From positions 22,818,643-22,882,642 of the forward strand of contig NC_081555.1 of NCBI RefSeq assembly GCF_963082655.1: 64,000 bases of DNA, given 5' to 3'. A model generated the notes under the pieces. The model made no database searches, had not been told where the DNA came from, and saw only the letters and a program-made list of their open reading frames with translations. Each line of letters begins with the position of its first letter. The first letter of the stretch is position 1. The position numbers and the translations under genes were made by a program. Of the stretch, positions 47,880 through 57,254 are shown piece after piece. The stretch is from Stomoxys calcitrans. Lineage: Eukaryota; Arthropoda; Insecta; Diptera; Muscidae.

Positions 47880-48105
47880 TTAGGTTATTTAATTCTAAAC
47901 TTATTATGCAGCTGATTTTAATTTAGTAGCAAACACCATATACGAAAATCCTAAAATCTTTGTTTGGCTCTGGGTATGTTCAGTTAATGTTTGTTTATAT
48001 TTTTTCATTCTGATAAGCAAGAGAGCTAGGCAAATTTATGCAAGGTAAAGTCCAAAGATTTTAGGAATTTTACACGATATACAAACTGCTTGATCTTCCT
48101 AAAGA
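47880..48105 (-). promoter_or_regulatory. 5' flank of ZnF-2
   Basis: About 230 bp between the ZnF-2 start codon and MITE U. No specific promoter element was identified. Confidence 0.3.
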
Positions 48106-48112
48106 CGCTATT

Positions 48113-48557
48113 ACACGGCATGTAGATGTCTTCTGACATGTCAATTTTTGTATTCACATGGAATTGAAAATGGTTTTGTCAAAATTGTCAATTTACATAT
48201 GATTCATCATTATTGCTATAACATCTGTAAGTTATTTTCATATGACATGACTTAAAAATTTTAGCAAAAGCTGATTTTTATGCACAAATATTGTTAAAAT
48301 TGTGAGAAAGCTGATTAAATTTTAAATATGTGAAAACAATTTAATTTGGGGTTGGTTTCATTCGTCTGACAACAACAACGTCTGATTTCTAAATGCGTTT
48401 TTGTCAGAAGAAATAGAGCACCGTCCTAATTGACAAAAATAACAATGCTATTTTGAAAACTGTTTTTCATATGTTAGTTTCGTTTGTGTCACATAACATG
48501 TACAAATCTACATGTGCTAAATTTGACATGTCATAAGACAAATGCATGCTGTGTAAT
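48113..48557. mobile_element. MITE U, ~445 bp with long inverted ends
   Basis: ATTACACGGCATGTAGATGT then TGACATGTCAA at the left is mirrored by TTGACATGTCATAAGACAAA and ATGCTGTGTAAT at the right. It has no coding capacity. Confidence 0.75.
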
Positions 48558-48665
48558 CATGGCGAAACAATTAAAGGTGGTCTCATTCGTACAACAACCA
48601 CAGATCATATGGTGCAATCCGCCAACTTGCCATCAAGCTGATTGACGTTCTGCCAACACATACAA
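48557..48665 (-). mobile_element. MITE S, partial copy 2
   Basis: CATGGCGAAACAATTAAAGG then TGGTCTCATTCGTACAACAA matches the reverse complement of 61655-61700. It abuts MITE U. The far end is missing. Confidence 0.7.
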
Positions 48666-48669
48666 ATAA

Positions 48670-49430
48670 TAGACGTTCAATTGTGTTGAAAAATTTGTAA
48701 AATATACATATAAAAATTTTCTTTATCTTTTGGCACCATTTATAGCAAGTTTACATGTCTAGTTTTTATGTAATGAAAAAATTTCAGAATGTAAACATCA
48801 TACCACAAGTAAAAAACGGGGAACTTACAATAGAAAAACAGCTTTCAATGTTGTTGTTTCTAAATGGAAGACGAAAAGCTCGTCTCCAAAACAAAATCCA
48901 CCATATGTGTGGTGGTCATGTTGACGTCGGCAGGCGGAGCTTGCCACGTTGACAAGGGAATACAATTAATGCAAAAGCCATAGAGGGAAGTTGGAGTCTG
49001 TTTGAAGAGATATTGCTCAGTGAAAGGCTTACAGCGAACAGTCTGGTAGTAGTAGTTGAGATTTCACATAGGATTTGTGCTTATGGTCTCAACTATAAGT
49101 GCTACGAACAACATGCTGTAAACTGTAGGCCGGTCTAACGGACGGACATAGTTCACGATGGTGCCGATGAGATAATGAAACCCAATTATCGAAACGCGTC
49201 CACCAGTCGGGTGACATGTGTGCTGCCTTGTCTGAGGAACTGGCAATTTCTTTACTTCAAGACTTAATTATCAATCTCTCCTTTGGATGTTGCATTCGCT
49301 TGGTCATTAAGCTCGACTTGAAAGACAATGAACCAAAAAAAGTAAAAAATGTCAGTTTCACACATGTTTGAACCTAAATTGTGGGTTTATTAGAAAAGAA
49401 AACCAAATTCCTTAAATCTTTGGTTAAGAC
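48670..49430. other. Spacer, no gene recognised
   Basis: Small open frames only. No family or repeat match seen. Confidence 0.4.
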
Positions 49431-49480
49431 TAATACGGATTTAAAAAGGTGGTCTCACGTGAACAGCCGGCCGAGAACAT
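49431..49480 (+). mobile_element. MITE S, terminal fragment
   Basis: GGATTTAAAAAGGTGGTCTC followed by AACAGCCGGCCGAG matches the left end of the copy at 61431. Confidence 0.65.
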
Positions 49481-49499
49481 ATACAAAATCAGAGTTACA

Positions 49500-49832
49500 C
49501 TAATCACTGATTTTGACAATAGTGCTCTCAATATTTTGTTGTTGGTTAGTTGTTCCACTACCTGGAAATGAATATATCTTGCCTTGGACTCACAACTAGC
49601 AATATTTTTTGACGCCGCTAAAGAAAATCTATCGTGACTTTGTTCTCTGGCGCTGGGGGGTAAATAAATATCAGCTGTTTAACTAAGTTGTACCTCCAAA
49701 TTCCTTGTTTAAACCTTTTTATTTGGAAAATCTAATCAAAGCGTATATACCTGATTCCGATTCCATAATTTAGCTGTCTACAACATTTAATGCTGCTATT
49801 TTGTTGTGTGCCCACAGTAATATTTGCTAGTA
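49500..49832 (+). promoter_or_regulatory. Duplicated 5' flank of ZnF paralogue A
   Basis: TGACTTTGTTCTCTGGCGCT, a TATCAGCTGTTTAACTAAGT block, TTTGGAAAATCTAATCAAAG and the sequence up to the ATG are shared with 57040-57254 and 62700-62936. Conservation among copies marks the proximal promoter or 5' UTR as part of the duplicated unit. Confidence 0.65.
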
Positions 49833-52800
49833 ATGGAAGATAGTGATATTGGTGTTTTCATCCGAAGGGGTGGCATACTTTTGGCTCCTTTAGCCAAATA
49901 TTATAATCATAAATATCAGTATATATTAAAATGTGACCAGTGTGATGAAATATGTTTTACCATTGATACATTTGTACTTCATTGCCTTGATCACGATGAA
50001 TACCTAAAGGCAGAAACAAAGGTGAGTCGCCGAAAAGCTGCACACCCAACAGGAGAGCACGAAGAAGAAAAGGACGAGGTATGTATGTGTGTATAGTATG
50101 TTGTATTGTGTTATTGTATTTTTCATTAATTAGCCGTTAGAAAAAATCTAGTATCTCTGTAACTGGTGCTTCTAAAAGGGTTTCTGACTGGACAGATGAA
50201 CATGTGAGGCATTTTGTGTGGTCGCTGGTTTCAACTAGGCACATATTCAGCTTCAATTCCAAACTAATAAATTTCTTTGGCATGTCGTGCACCATCAACT
50301 TCATCAAATGCTGTGGACGGTTGATGGTCTCCAAAACCGGCATTCACTAGGTAGTTTGTTGTTGTTGTAGCCACGTACTTCGATACATATACGCCTTCGC
50401 TGGGCAACTCTGCAGATGTACGCCGCTGGTTCATCCGCTACCTCATCCTCATGAATGTTGCTTTGATCTGCTTATTATAACTATGTGGGTTTGCAAATAA
50501 TTTATAACTTTGTGAATGTGACCATCACTGATCTAGAGGCTTTCTCTTTTTCATGCCTGAACCTATCGATCTAAATCATGAAGTTCTAACCAGACATGTA
50601 TGGGTGTTGATTGCCTATCCAGTAGATAGTGATGATGTTGTTGTAGCAACACATTTGTTGTTGTAGTAGTGTGTTGTGTTCTATCTTTCGTCTGCTTGAT
50701 TCTGTTAGTGTCCGGATCCAGGAACTCTGCGACTAAGATGGTGTGCATCCAGAGGGATCTGGGTCTGAGACGAGTCCGGGTCTGGCTGGGCAGTTTAACA
50801 GGTGCCGGATCGTTATTGAGCCAGAACAATGCCGTCTGGAGGCGGTGGAACGGAGGATAGGTAGAGGTTAAACATTGCCACTAGGACCGTCCTATCACAT
50901 GGCCTGGGCTGATTGAAGCCATGGCAAATGTGTGCGGCGATGGCATGCAGAGCAGTTGTTGTGCTATCCAGTCTTCGAAATCCATTCTGATGCTCGGCGA
51001 ATGGAAATTCTCCAAAGAGGCTAGGGAGGATTAGTCCCTCAAACGTCTTGGTTCGGTCTGTACTAGTTCGTTCGGTCTGTACTACTCCCCCCGGATCCTT
51101 TCCATGCTTCAGTAGCGGGATCACTCTGCTTATCTTCCAAACATCGGATACTATAAGAGTGTTTAAAGACAGGTTGAGGACAGTCGAAAGGTACTCGACT
51201 GCAGGTTGATTCAGATTCTTCAATATCAGTGTAGAGATTCCGTCAGGGCACAACGACTTGGATGACATTCGCAACTTCGTCCACGGTAAATTGTGATGGC
51301 TGCTCTTCGGCTTGGAGACCACGAATACGACAAACGGATTAGATCAGTTAAATCGCCCGAAGTGACAGGTCCTGTCGTCCCGTCAACCGGGGTTCGAGAG
51401 TGACTTAACAGTAGACCACAGCTTGCCTAAACCTGTACCTAAGTTGCTTTGCCCGGAGCGTTCCAGCCACAAATTCCGCTTATGTTCGTTGCCTACCCTG
51501 TTAAGATTCAGCGCGCTGATTCTGGGGTTAGTGTGGTCCGTGCAACGAATTCCACCACGCTTGTCTGCGAGTACCACTACCTGAAGCGGGAAATTGAGGC
51601 GCACTTGGGTATTCGACCAGCTGGTATTAAGAAAGCGGCTGCTGCGCTAATGATGTCTCGGAATTTATTCTCGGAAATTAGCACATTTGAGGTGTGTCTG
51701 TTCACTGAAGCGGCGATTGGTGAAGTCTCTGAAGCCGACCCAATCGGCCTTCTTTTGATTGACAAACGTTCGGCGCTCAGAGGTTATGAAGTCTTGAGGT
51801 CGGTCGACGGGGAGAATTATGGGGAGGTGGTCTGACCCCAAAGAGATGACGGCTTGCCAGGATACATCACTAAGGAAATCAGGGGATGCAATGGAAGTGT
51901 CTGGCGAACTGCTGCATCTCCTCGTTATCCTAGTGGGGGCATCCTCATTCACCGTGCAAAACGTGGAGCCGTCAATTTGCTCTGCCAAAGCCATGCCACG
52001 CTGGTGAAATGTGATGCGCAGTCCCCTGGAACCAGACGATTATGGCAAGATAGTGACCCACTTATGTCGGGGTTGTAAGCTTGGTCATTAGTCTGGACAC
52101 AGCGACCAATCGGCGGTATGTACACGTTATATAGCTCTACCTTGGCAATACCGGATCTGACTGTTATCCCCATGTAAGGTTCAATCAAGCTAGGCGCAGG
52201 CGAGAGGGGTCTATACTGCATGGAATGGTCTATCACGAAGTCCAATACCCCACCTCCATTCCTTAAGCGATCCGTGTTTCCGTGACAACTGTCCAAGTTG
52301 CAGATCTTGGTCAACTTTATCTTCTGGATCGCTGCAACCAATATGTTCTTCCGACTCATAACCGCCAATAGCTCGTCTTGTCCGAAAAAGTATTATAGGC
52401 AATCAGTATTTATGCAAGAGCCGGTGTCGACCGGCCTCTTCGAGACACTCTCCACTTGATATCGCTGATTGCCCGCCACTGTAATTATAGTTACTGCGTA
52501 TGAAGTTACTGTAATTTCGCAACCTGTGGACGCGCCCGATAGCTCTCAACTGAGCTTATCGTGATGACAATGAAAACCACACAAATCGACACTCAGAGCT
52601 CCAAATGGCCTGGTCCTCATAGCCATCCCATTTGGTATATGTGGCAAGTGGACCGACTCTGCAGGGTCTTTAAGACGACTAACTTGATCACAAACTCCAT
52701 CTGCATTTGATTTTAGTGCCTTTTTTTCTTGTACAAAATAAGAATTTGTTCCAGATTAGGATTTAGATTGCGGCTTGGTGATTTTTTTTGGCTGTTGCAA

Positions 52801-54817
52801 TTGACCACCCCTGATGTTAACGTCTTCTTTCAGGATCCCTTGAAATTCATAAAACATAATAGCGATTACGAAGATGAGCGTATGTCTGATAACGATGATA
52901 CCGAAGTAACCGAATATGTATTTGAGACTGAAATTGATGATGAGTCGAATGATGACCTTGATATGTCACTTGTAAAAGAGGAGGAACTTATCACAGACTC
53001 CAAGAGTTTGCTGCATGATGAAGAACATGAAAGTCAGGAACAATATGAAAATCAAAAGGAACATGAAAATGATGAAGAATATGAAAATGATGAAGAGCAT
53101 GAAAATGATGAAGAACATGAAAATGATGAAGAGTATGAAAATGATGAAGAACATGAAAATTATGAAGAATATGGAAAACAGCAAGACCATGACAATGATG
53201 GAAAACAGGAAATTGATGAAGAATCTCAAGATGAACATACCTATGTCACAAAACGAAGCAGGACCAATGACTACGACGGGGATTATGAAGAACAACTGGT
53301 TGACGATGAGGAAGAGGAGCTTTTAGTACCCACGACTCGCAAACGCAGAAAAAAATTTAAAAATACTGACGACGTTGACGATGAACAAGAGAACAAGGTA
53401 TGTAAATTGACTTTACCCATACCAAAATGCCCATATTTAACGTATTACTTTTTTTAATTGCTACTTTAAGCCTTTGCCTCACAACAAGCAAATACTGATG
53501 TTTATACATGACTTTATGAGAAATCAATCACATGTTATAGCTCTACTAGCTGCCTATGAAAAACATCCGCAACTTTGGAAATTTGATAAGTCAGAGCAAT
53601 TAAAAAAAGAAGATCGAGAACTGCACCTTCGTCAAATAGCTGAAGAAATGGAAAATGCCAATATTCCCATGACCAGCACCATTCAAATCGAAGAAGTACT
53701 GCGTTATATACGCAGTTCTTACAGAAATTATATAAATCACTTTGACCCCAGCGACAGAAAGGGAGAAAAACGAAAGCCCCTATGGTATGCCAAATATTTG
53801 GAGTTTATGCGACCATGCATAGAGATTACCATTACCAAAATCAATGAGGAGTACCCAAAACTGCGTCCCCAACAAATAGTACGAATATTAGGCATTTATG
53901 AGAGATATCCACATCTTTGGAATACTGATCTGGTAGAATATGTGTGCAACAACAAAAGGCGGGAAGCTTTGCAGGAAATGCAGCAATCCATAGAAAAGGA
54001 AATGGGCATGAAGGTCGACATAGAGAGTCTTAAACGTTACGTTTACAATGTACACATGCATTGTTCTCGCGAAAAGAGAGTATGCGTGGAGAAGCTTTGC
54101 AAGAAGTCAGCTATTTGTAAATATTATAAGCACATGTCATTCCTAGTCGAACATTCCGCTCCATTTTCCTGTTCCGCTTGCGGAAAGAAATTTGGAGGTG
54201 CTTTTGTCTTAAAAATACACCATAGTTCTCAGCACGAAAAATTAAATTTGAAACCACTGCAGTGTTCTGTGTGCCACAAAGTGTATAAGACGCATGAACC
54301 CTACATAGCTCACGCCAGAAAGCATATGAAAGACTTTAGACATGAGTGTAAGGATTGTGGTAGGCAATTTATAAGGCTGGCTGATTTAAAAATTCACACA
54401 CGTTACCATACGGGTGAAATGCCATATTGTTGTGAGATTTGCGGTCACAATTTTAGACACGCCCAAGAGCTTAATGTGCATAGAAGACGTCACAACAAAG
54501 ACTATCGTTACTACTGTCAAGAATGTTCAAAGGGCTTTTATGGCAAGGATATTCTAACGAACCATATGCGAATGAAGCATATAAAAAAACGGGAATTTGT
54601 TTGCGATACATGTGGTAAAGGCTTCACCACGAAGACTTATCTAAATCAACACAAAACCATTCATTTGCAGGGCATAAATCATTTGTGTAAGCTGTGTGGC
54701 AAAGGTTATAAAAATAAAGCTGGCATCTACCATCACATGAGAACGCATCGTAAAAGAGATGTGTTGACAAAAAAATATCTGGAGGGGGAAGATGAGGAAA
54801 TATTGAAAGATGTGTAA
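49833..54817 (+). CDS. MADF and C2H2 zinc-finger protein, tandem paralogue A, three exons
   Basis: Exons 49833-50078, 52834-53397 and 53471-54817 join in phase 0 for 718 residues. Exon 1 encodes GVFIRRGGILLAPLAKYYNH and a lone C2H2 finger (CDQCDEIC...HCLDHD). Exon 2 encodes DPLKFIKH and a very acidic segment with a perfect-to-near-perfect EHENDE-type repeat. Exon 3 encodes two MADF-like domains (LLAAYEKHPQLWKFDK; ILGIYERYPHLWNTDLVEYV) and seven C2H2 fingers with one HTGEMPY linker. It is a probable nuclear DNA-binding regulator; its targets are unknown. The ATG at 49833 was chosen over upstream in-frame codons because it aligns with the ATGs of copies B and C. Intron 1 (2.75 kb) contains a Jockey-like LINE. 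The exon 3 acceptor is TTTAAG in both A and B. AATAAA lies at 54872. Confidence 0.9.
50640..52625 (-). mobile_element. Jockey-like LINE, internally deleted, with endonuclease and partial reverse transcriptase
   Basis: Read on the minus strand: a 5' head (52625-52410) shared with the short elements at 54955, 58021 and 62036; an AP-type endonuclease beginning MSRKNILVAAIQKIKLT (about 52340) through NGGGVLDFVIDHS to SDHLPIILPVDRP (about 51840); RTFVNQKKADWVGFRDFTNR; the linker GKLWSTVKSLSNP (about 51400); and the reverse transcriptase start SLCPDGISTLILKNLNQPAV to STTTALHAIAAHI and RTVLVA (about 50870). The catalytic core is deleted and the frame jumps to the C-terminus (RPRSLWMHTILVAEFLDPDT) and a tail ending ACACTACTACAACAACAA near 50660. 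Stops and frameshifts make it inactive. It lies in intron 1 of copy A. Confidence 0.85.
53030..53215 (+). repeat. Coding minisatellite, 18-bp and 36-bp units
   Basis: GAAGAACATGAAAATGAT-type 18-bp units in frame encode runs of EEHEND/EEYEND, with about eight good units. Paralogue B has a shorter, more diverged version at about 59480-59600 (EYDSQKEYENYEEYKNEQ), so the array expanded after or during duplication. Confidence 0.85.
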
Positions 54818-54954
54818 AACCCTGATGCATGTTTGTTTTTGGGCCAATCGAATAATTTAAATTTTCCGTTGAATAAATTTCTTTTAATGATGATTTTTTA
54901 ACTTGTAAAAAAATGTAGTTTTGCTATTTTATTTTGTTGGCTTTCTATGTTGTT

Positions 54955-55174
54955 TTTGTTGTAACCACGTTTACACGTCCAGGTAGCGAATTTCGGCAAG
55001 TTCCGGTAGGTAATCAATCTCGTTTCTGCCTAAAGGACCGATCGCCGCGGGAATAAGGTCGCCGTTGGTTATTTAAAGGCGCCGATAACTTGCCTTGTCA
55101 TATTCAGCATTAGTATTTTTGGAAGAACCGGGGTCGCCCGGCCTCTCACTGAGACTCTCCGCTCGATACCGCTG
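54955..55174 (-). mobile_element. CAA-tailed short retroelement (type 1), copy 1
   Basis: On the minus strand it contains the AGAGGCCGGGCGACCCCGGT-type and GACAAGGCGAG... blocks and GGTCCTTTAGG, and ends at a GTTACAACAA tail. It abuts copy 2 head to tail. Confidence 0.65.
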
Positions 55175-55505
55175 ATGTTGTTGGAGCCACATATCATGTG
55201 GAGGTAGCGATCCTCGTCAAGCGCCTGTAGGTGAGTAAGCGCGTTCCGCGGGAACAGGATGGCCTTTGGTTATTCAAAGATTTAAAGGCGCCAATAACTC
55301 GCCTTTTCATATTGAGCATCATAGGCACTTAGTATTTCTGCAAGAGCCGTCCGCGACTGCCGTTGCACCTACTTCGTTTGAAGCATTCCCCTATCCGCAG
55401 CCTATGGACGCCCCCGGTAGTTCGCAGCTAAGCTTCTCGTGACAACAATAAACACCAAACAGACCGGGCCTTAATGTTCGAATCTATGTGGTGCTCCCAG
55501 CTTTC
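55175..55505 (-). mobile_element. CAA-tailed short retroelement (type 1), copy 2
   Basis: Longest of the tandem pair. Plus-strand blocks GTGGAGGTAGCGATCCTCGT, TTTAAAGGCGCCAATAACTC, TATGGACGCCCCCGGTAG and AGCTTCTCGTGACAACAATA follow in the same order as in 58021-58385. The last two blocks match the LINE head at 52520-52580. Confidence 0.7.
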
Positions 55506-55733
55506 CCGTGCCGGGCTTTCTATGTTTTAGCTTTGTGGATATGTTTGTTTATTTGATAAGTTCCATAAGGTCAGGGGTAACTCTACCGAGATATGAGTTT
55601 ATCACCATACCTGCAGGGAAAAGGGAGTTTAGAGATGCATAAGTCTAGAAGAATCGGGAAAAGAATTTCACTTCCACTGTTTCGACTTTATGCTTTGAAC
55701 TCGATCTCAATTATTATCTTTGAGAATAAGCTG

Positions 55734-55935
55734 TGTTGTTGTAGCCGCATTTATATGTGGAGGTGGCGATTCTCGTCGAGCTCCATAAGTGAGCAAGCTT
55801 GTTCGGGTCCAAAGGACCAATTTAAAGGCACCAATAACTGTCTTTGTCATATCGAGTAGCACAGGCACTAAGTAGTTAAGCAAGGGCCGGCGCCGACCAG
55901 CCTCTCAATGATTGCTCGCGACTGCAGTTGCAGCG
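55734..55935 (-). mobile_element. CAA-tailed short retroelement (type 1), copy 3
   Basis: GTTGTTGTAGCCGCATTTAT, GTGGAGGTGGCGATTCTCGT, TTTAAAGGCACCAATAACTG and GGGCCGGCGCCGACCAGCCT in type 1 order; the part furthest from the tail is truncated. Confidence 0.7.
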
Positions 55936-57030
55936 GCCCAAGTGCAGTTTACTGGCCCCTCACCGATTCTTCTGAAAATGGCATTGAACATCTTGGCGAG
56001 CTGATACCAGCGACAAGAAAAATTCCCGGGGAACGGACCTTGAGAAATAGGCCTCGAAAGGGTCAGTCAAAACTATTGAATAACTCTTAGGTTTTCCAAC
56101 CGATTTTTCAAATTTGACATAATTAGAAAGCTTTTTTCAAGACGTAAATTTTGCATGAATATCATTTTTAGTTTGTGAGTTATAGGCAAAAAACTAAATT
56201 TTTTATTCAAATATTGTGAAAATGTGGTCTAATCTGAAAAAGTAAACGATATTAGCTATTTATTTTTTCTATGTGACTTTAAAGGCGCTCCCCTGATCTT
56301 ATAAGCTTTGTTAGATTTAAAAAAGTCCAACTTTGGATGGCAGAGAGTTTTAATTTAAATACTTTTGGATTTTTTCCCACTGTTGGACATATGGTGGAGA
56401 AAAAATTAAATCCGGCCGAAGACTGGCAAATTTGACTAAATTTGGATGGCAAAGATAGTTTTAATTAAAATACTTTTGACTTTTTTCCCACTGTTGGACA
56501 TATGGAGGAAAAAATGTAAATTTCGTTATTAAAAAGTTATATTGGTGTAATTTTAGTTTTGTTATAAGTTAGTAAGGAGAATTATATATCAAATGAAAGC
56601 TTAGCGAAGTGGCTATTGTGATCTGATGTAACTTGGTTAAATTTTTATAGGAAAATTTTGAATAAATTGTAGTTTTTTGAAAAAGATTGTTCAAAATTTT
56701 AATATTTTCATTAAAACTATCAAAGATTTAAAGATTTTTAAAAATTTTTTTACTATTGTCTGAAAGCGATTTAAAAAGTCTACCTGATGGTTTTTATTGT
56801 ATTTCTTCCTTATCGGTTTAACAATAAAAAAAAGTTATAAGCATTTACATTTTGAACTTTAAAGACATATATCTCATGGACTAGGTCCTTCCCCAACAAA
56901 ATTTTTGTACAGTTTCATTCAGCACATCGAAATCGTATCACCTGAAAAAAATTACCTCATTTGACGAGGGGCCCGTTAACTGCACTTGCTCCCTTGGTAT
57001 CAGCCAATACACTGAGCGCAGCAGATAACA
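55936..57030. other. Spacer between copies A and B
   Basis: AT-rich, no gene. Contains the duplication listed at 56305-56535. Confidence 0.45.
56305..56535. repeat. ~120-bp tandem duplication
   Basis: TTTGGATGGCAGAGAGTTTT and TTTGGATGGCAAAGATAGTT head two successive units, each with TTTTTTCCCACTGTTGGACA and TATGG(T/A)GGA followed by an A-rich end. Confidence 0.8.
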
Positions 57031-57039
57031 ATTATCTTG

Positions 57040-57254
57040 TCGCCGTTAAAAAAACTACAGTGACTTAGTTCTCTGGCGCCAGAGGTAAACAAAAATCAGT
57101 TGTTTACTTAGCTGTACATCTACATTCCCTGTTTCAACTTTTTAATTTGGAAAAACTACATTTTAAATCAAAGCTTATGACCATATTTACCCTATTTTTC
57201 CATTACAATAAAAAGCTCTTTTCTCATCTGCATGCACAGTAACATTTCTTAGTA
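57040..57254 (+). promoter_or_regulatory. Duplicated 5' flank of ZnF paralogue B
   Basis: GTGACTTAGTTCTCTGGCGC through TTTGGAAAAACTACATTTTA to the ATG matches the flanks of copies A and C. Confidence 0.65.

Noticed and set aside
51449..51835. 128-codon plus-strand frame in intron 1 of paralogue A
   Set aside because: It is the antisense of the LINE endonuclease/linker region.
52966..53295. 109-codon hydrophobic minus-strand frame resembling a membrane protein
   Set aside because: It is the antisense of the GAA/GAT-rich acidic repeat in paralogue A; the same artefact occurs opposite paralogue B at 59302-59652.
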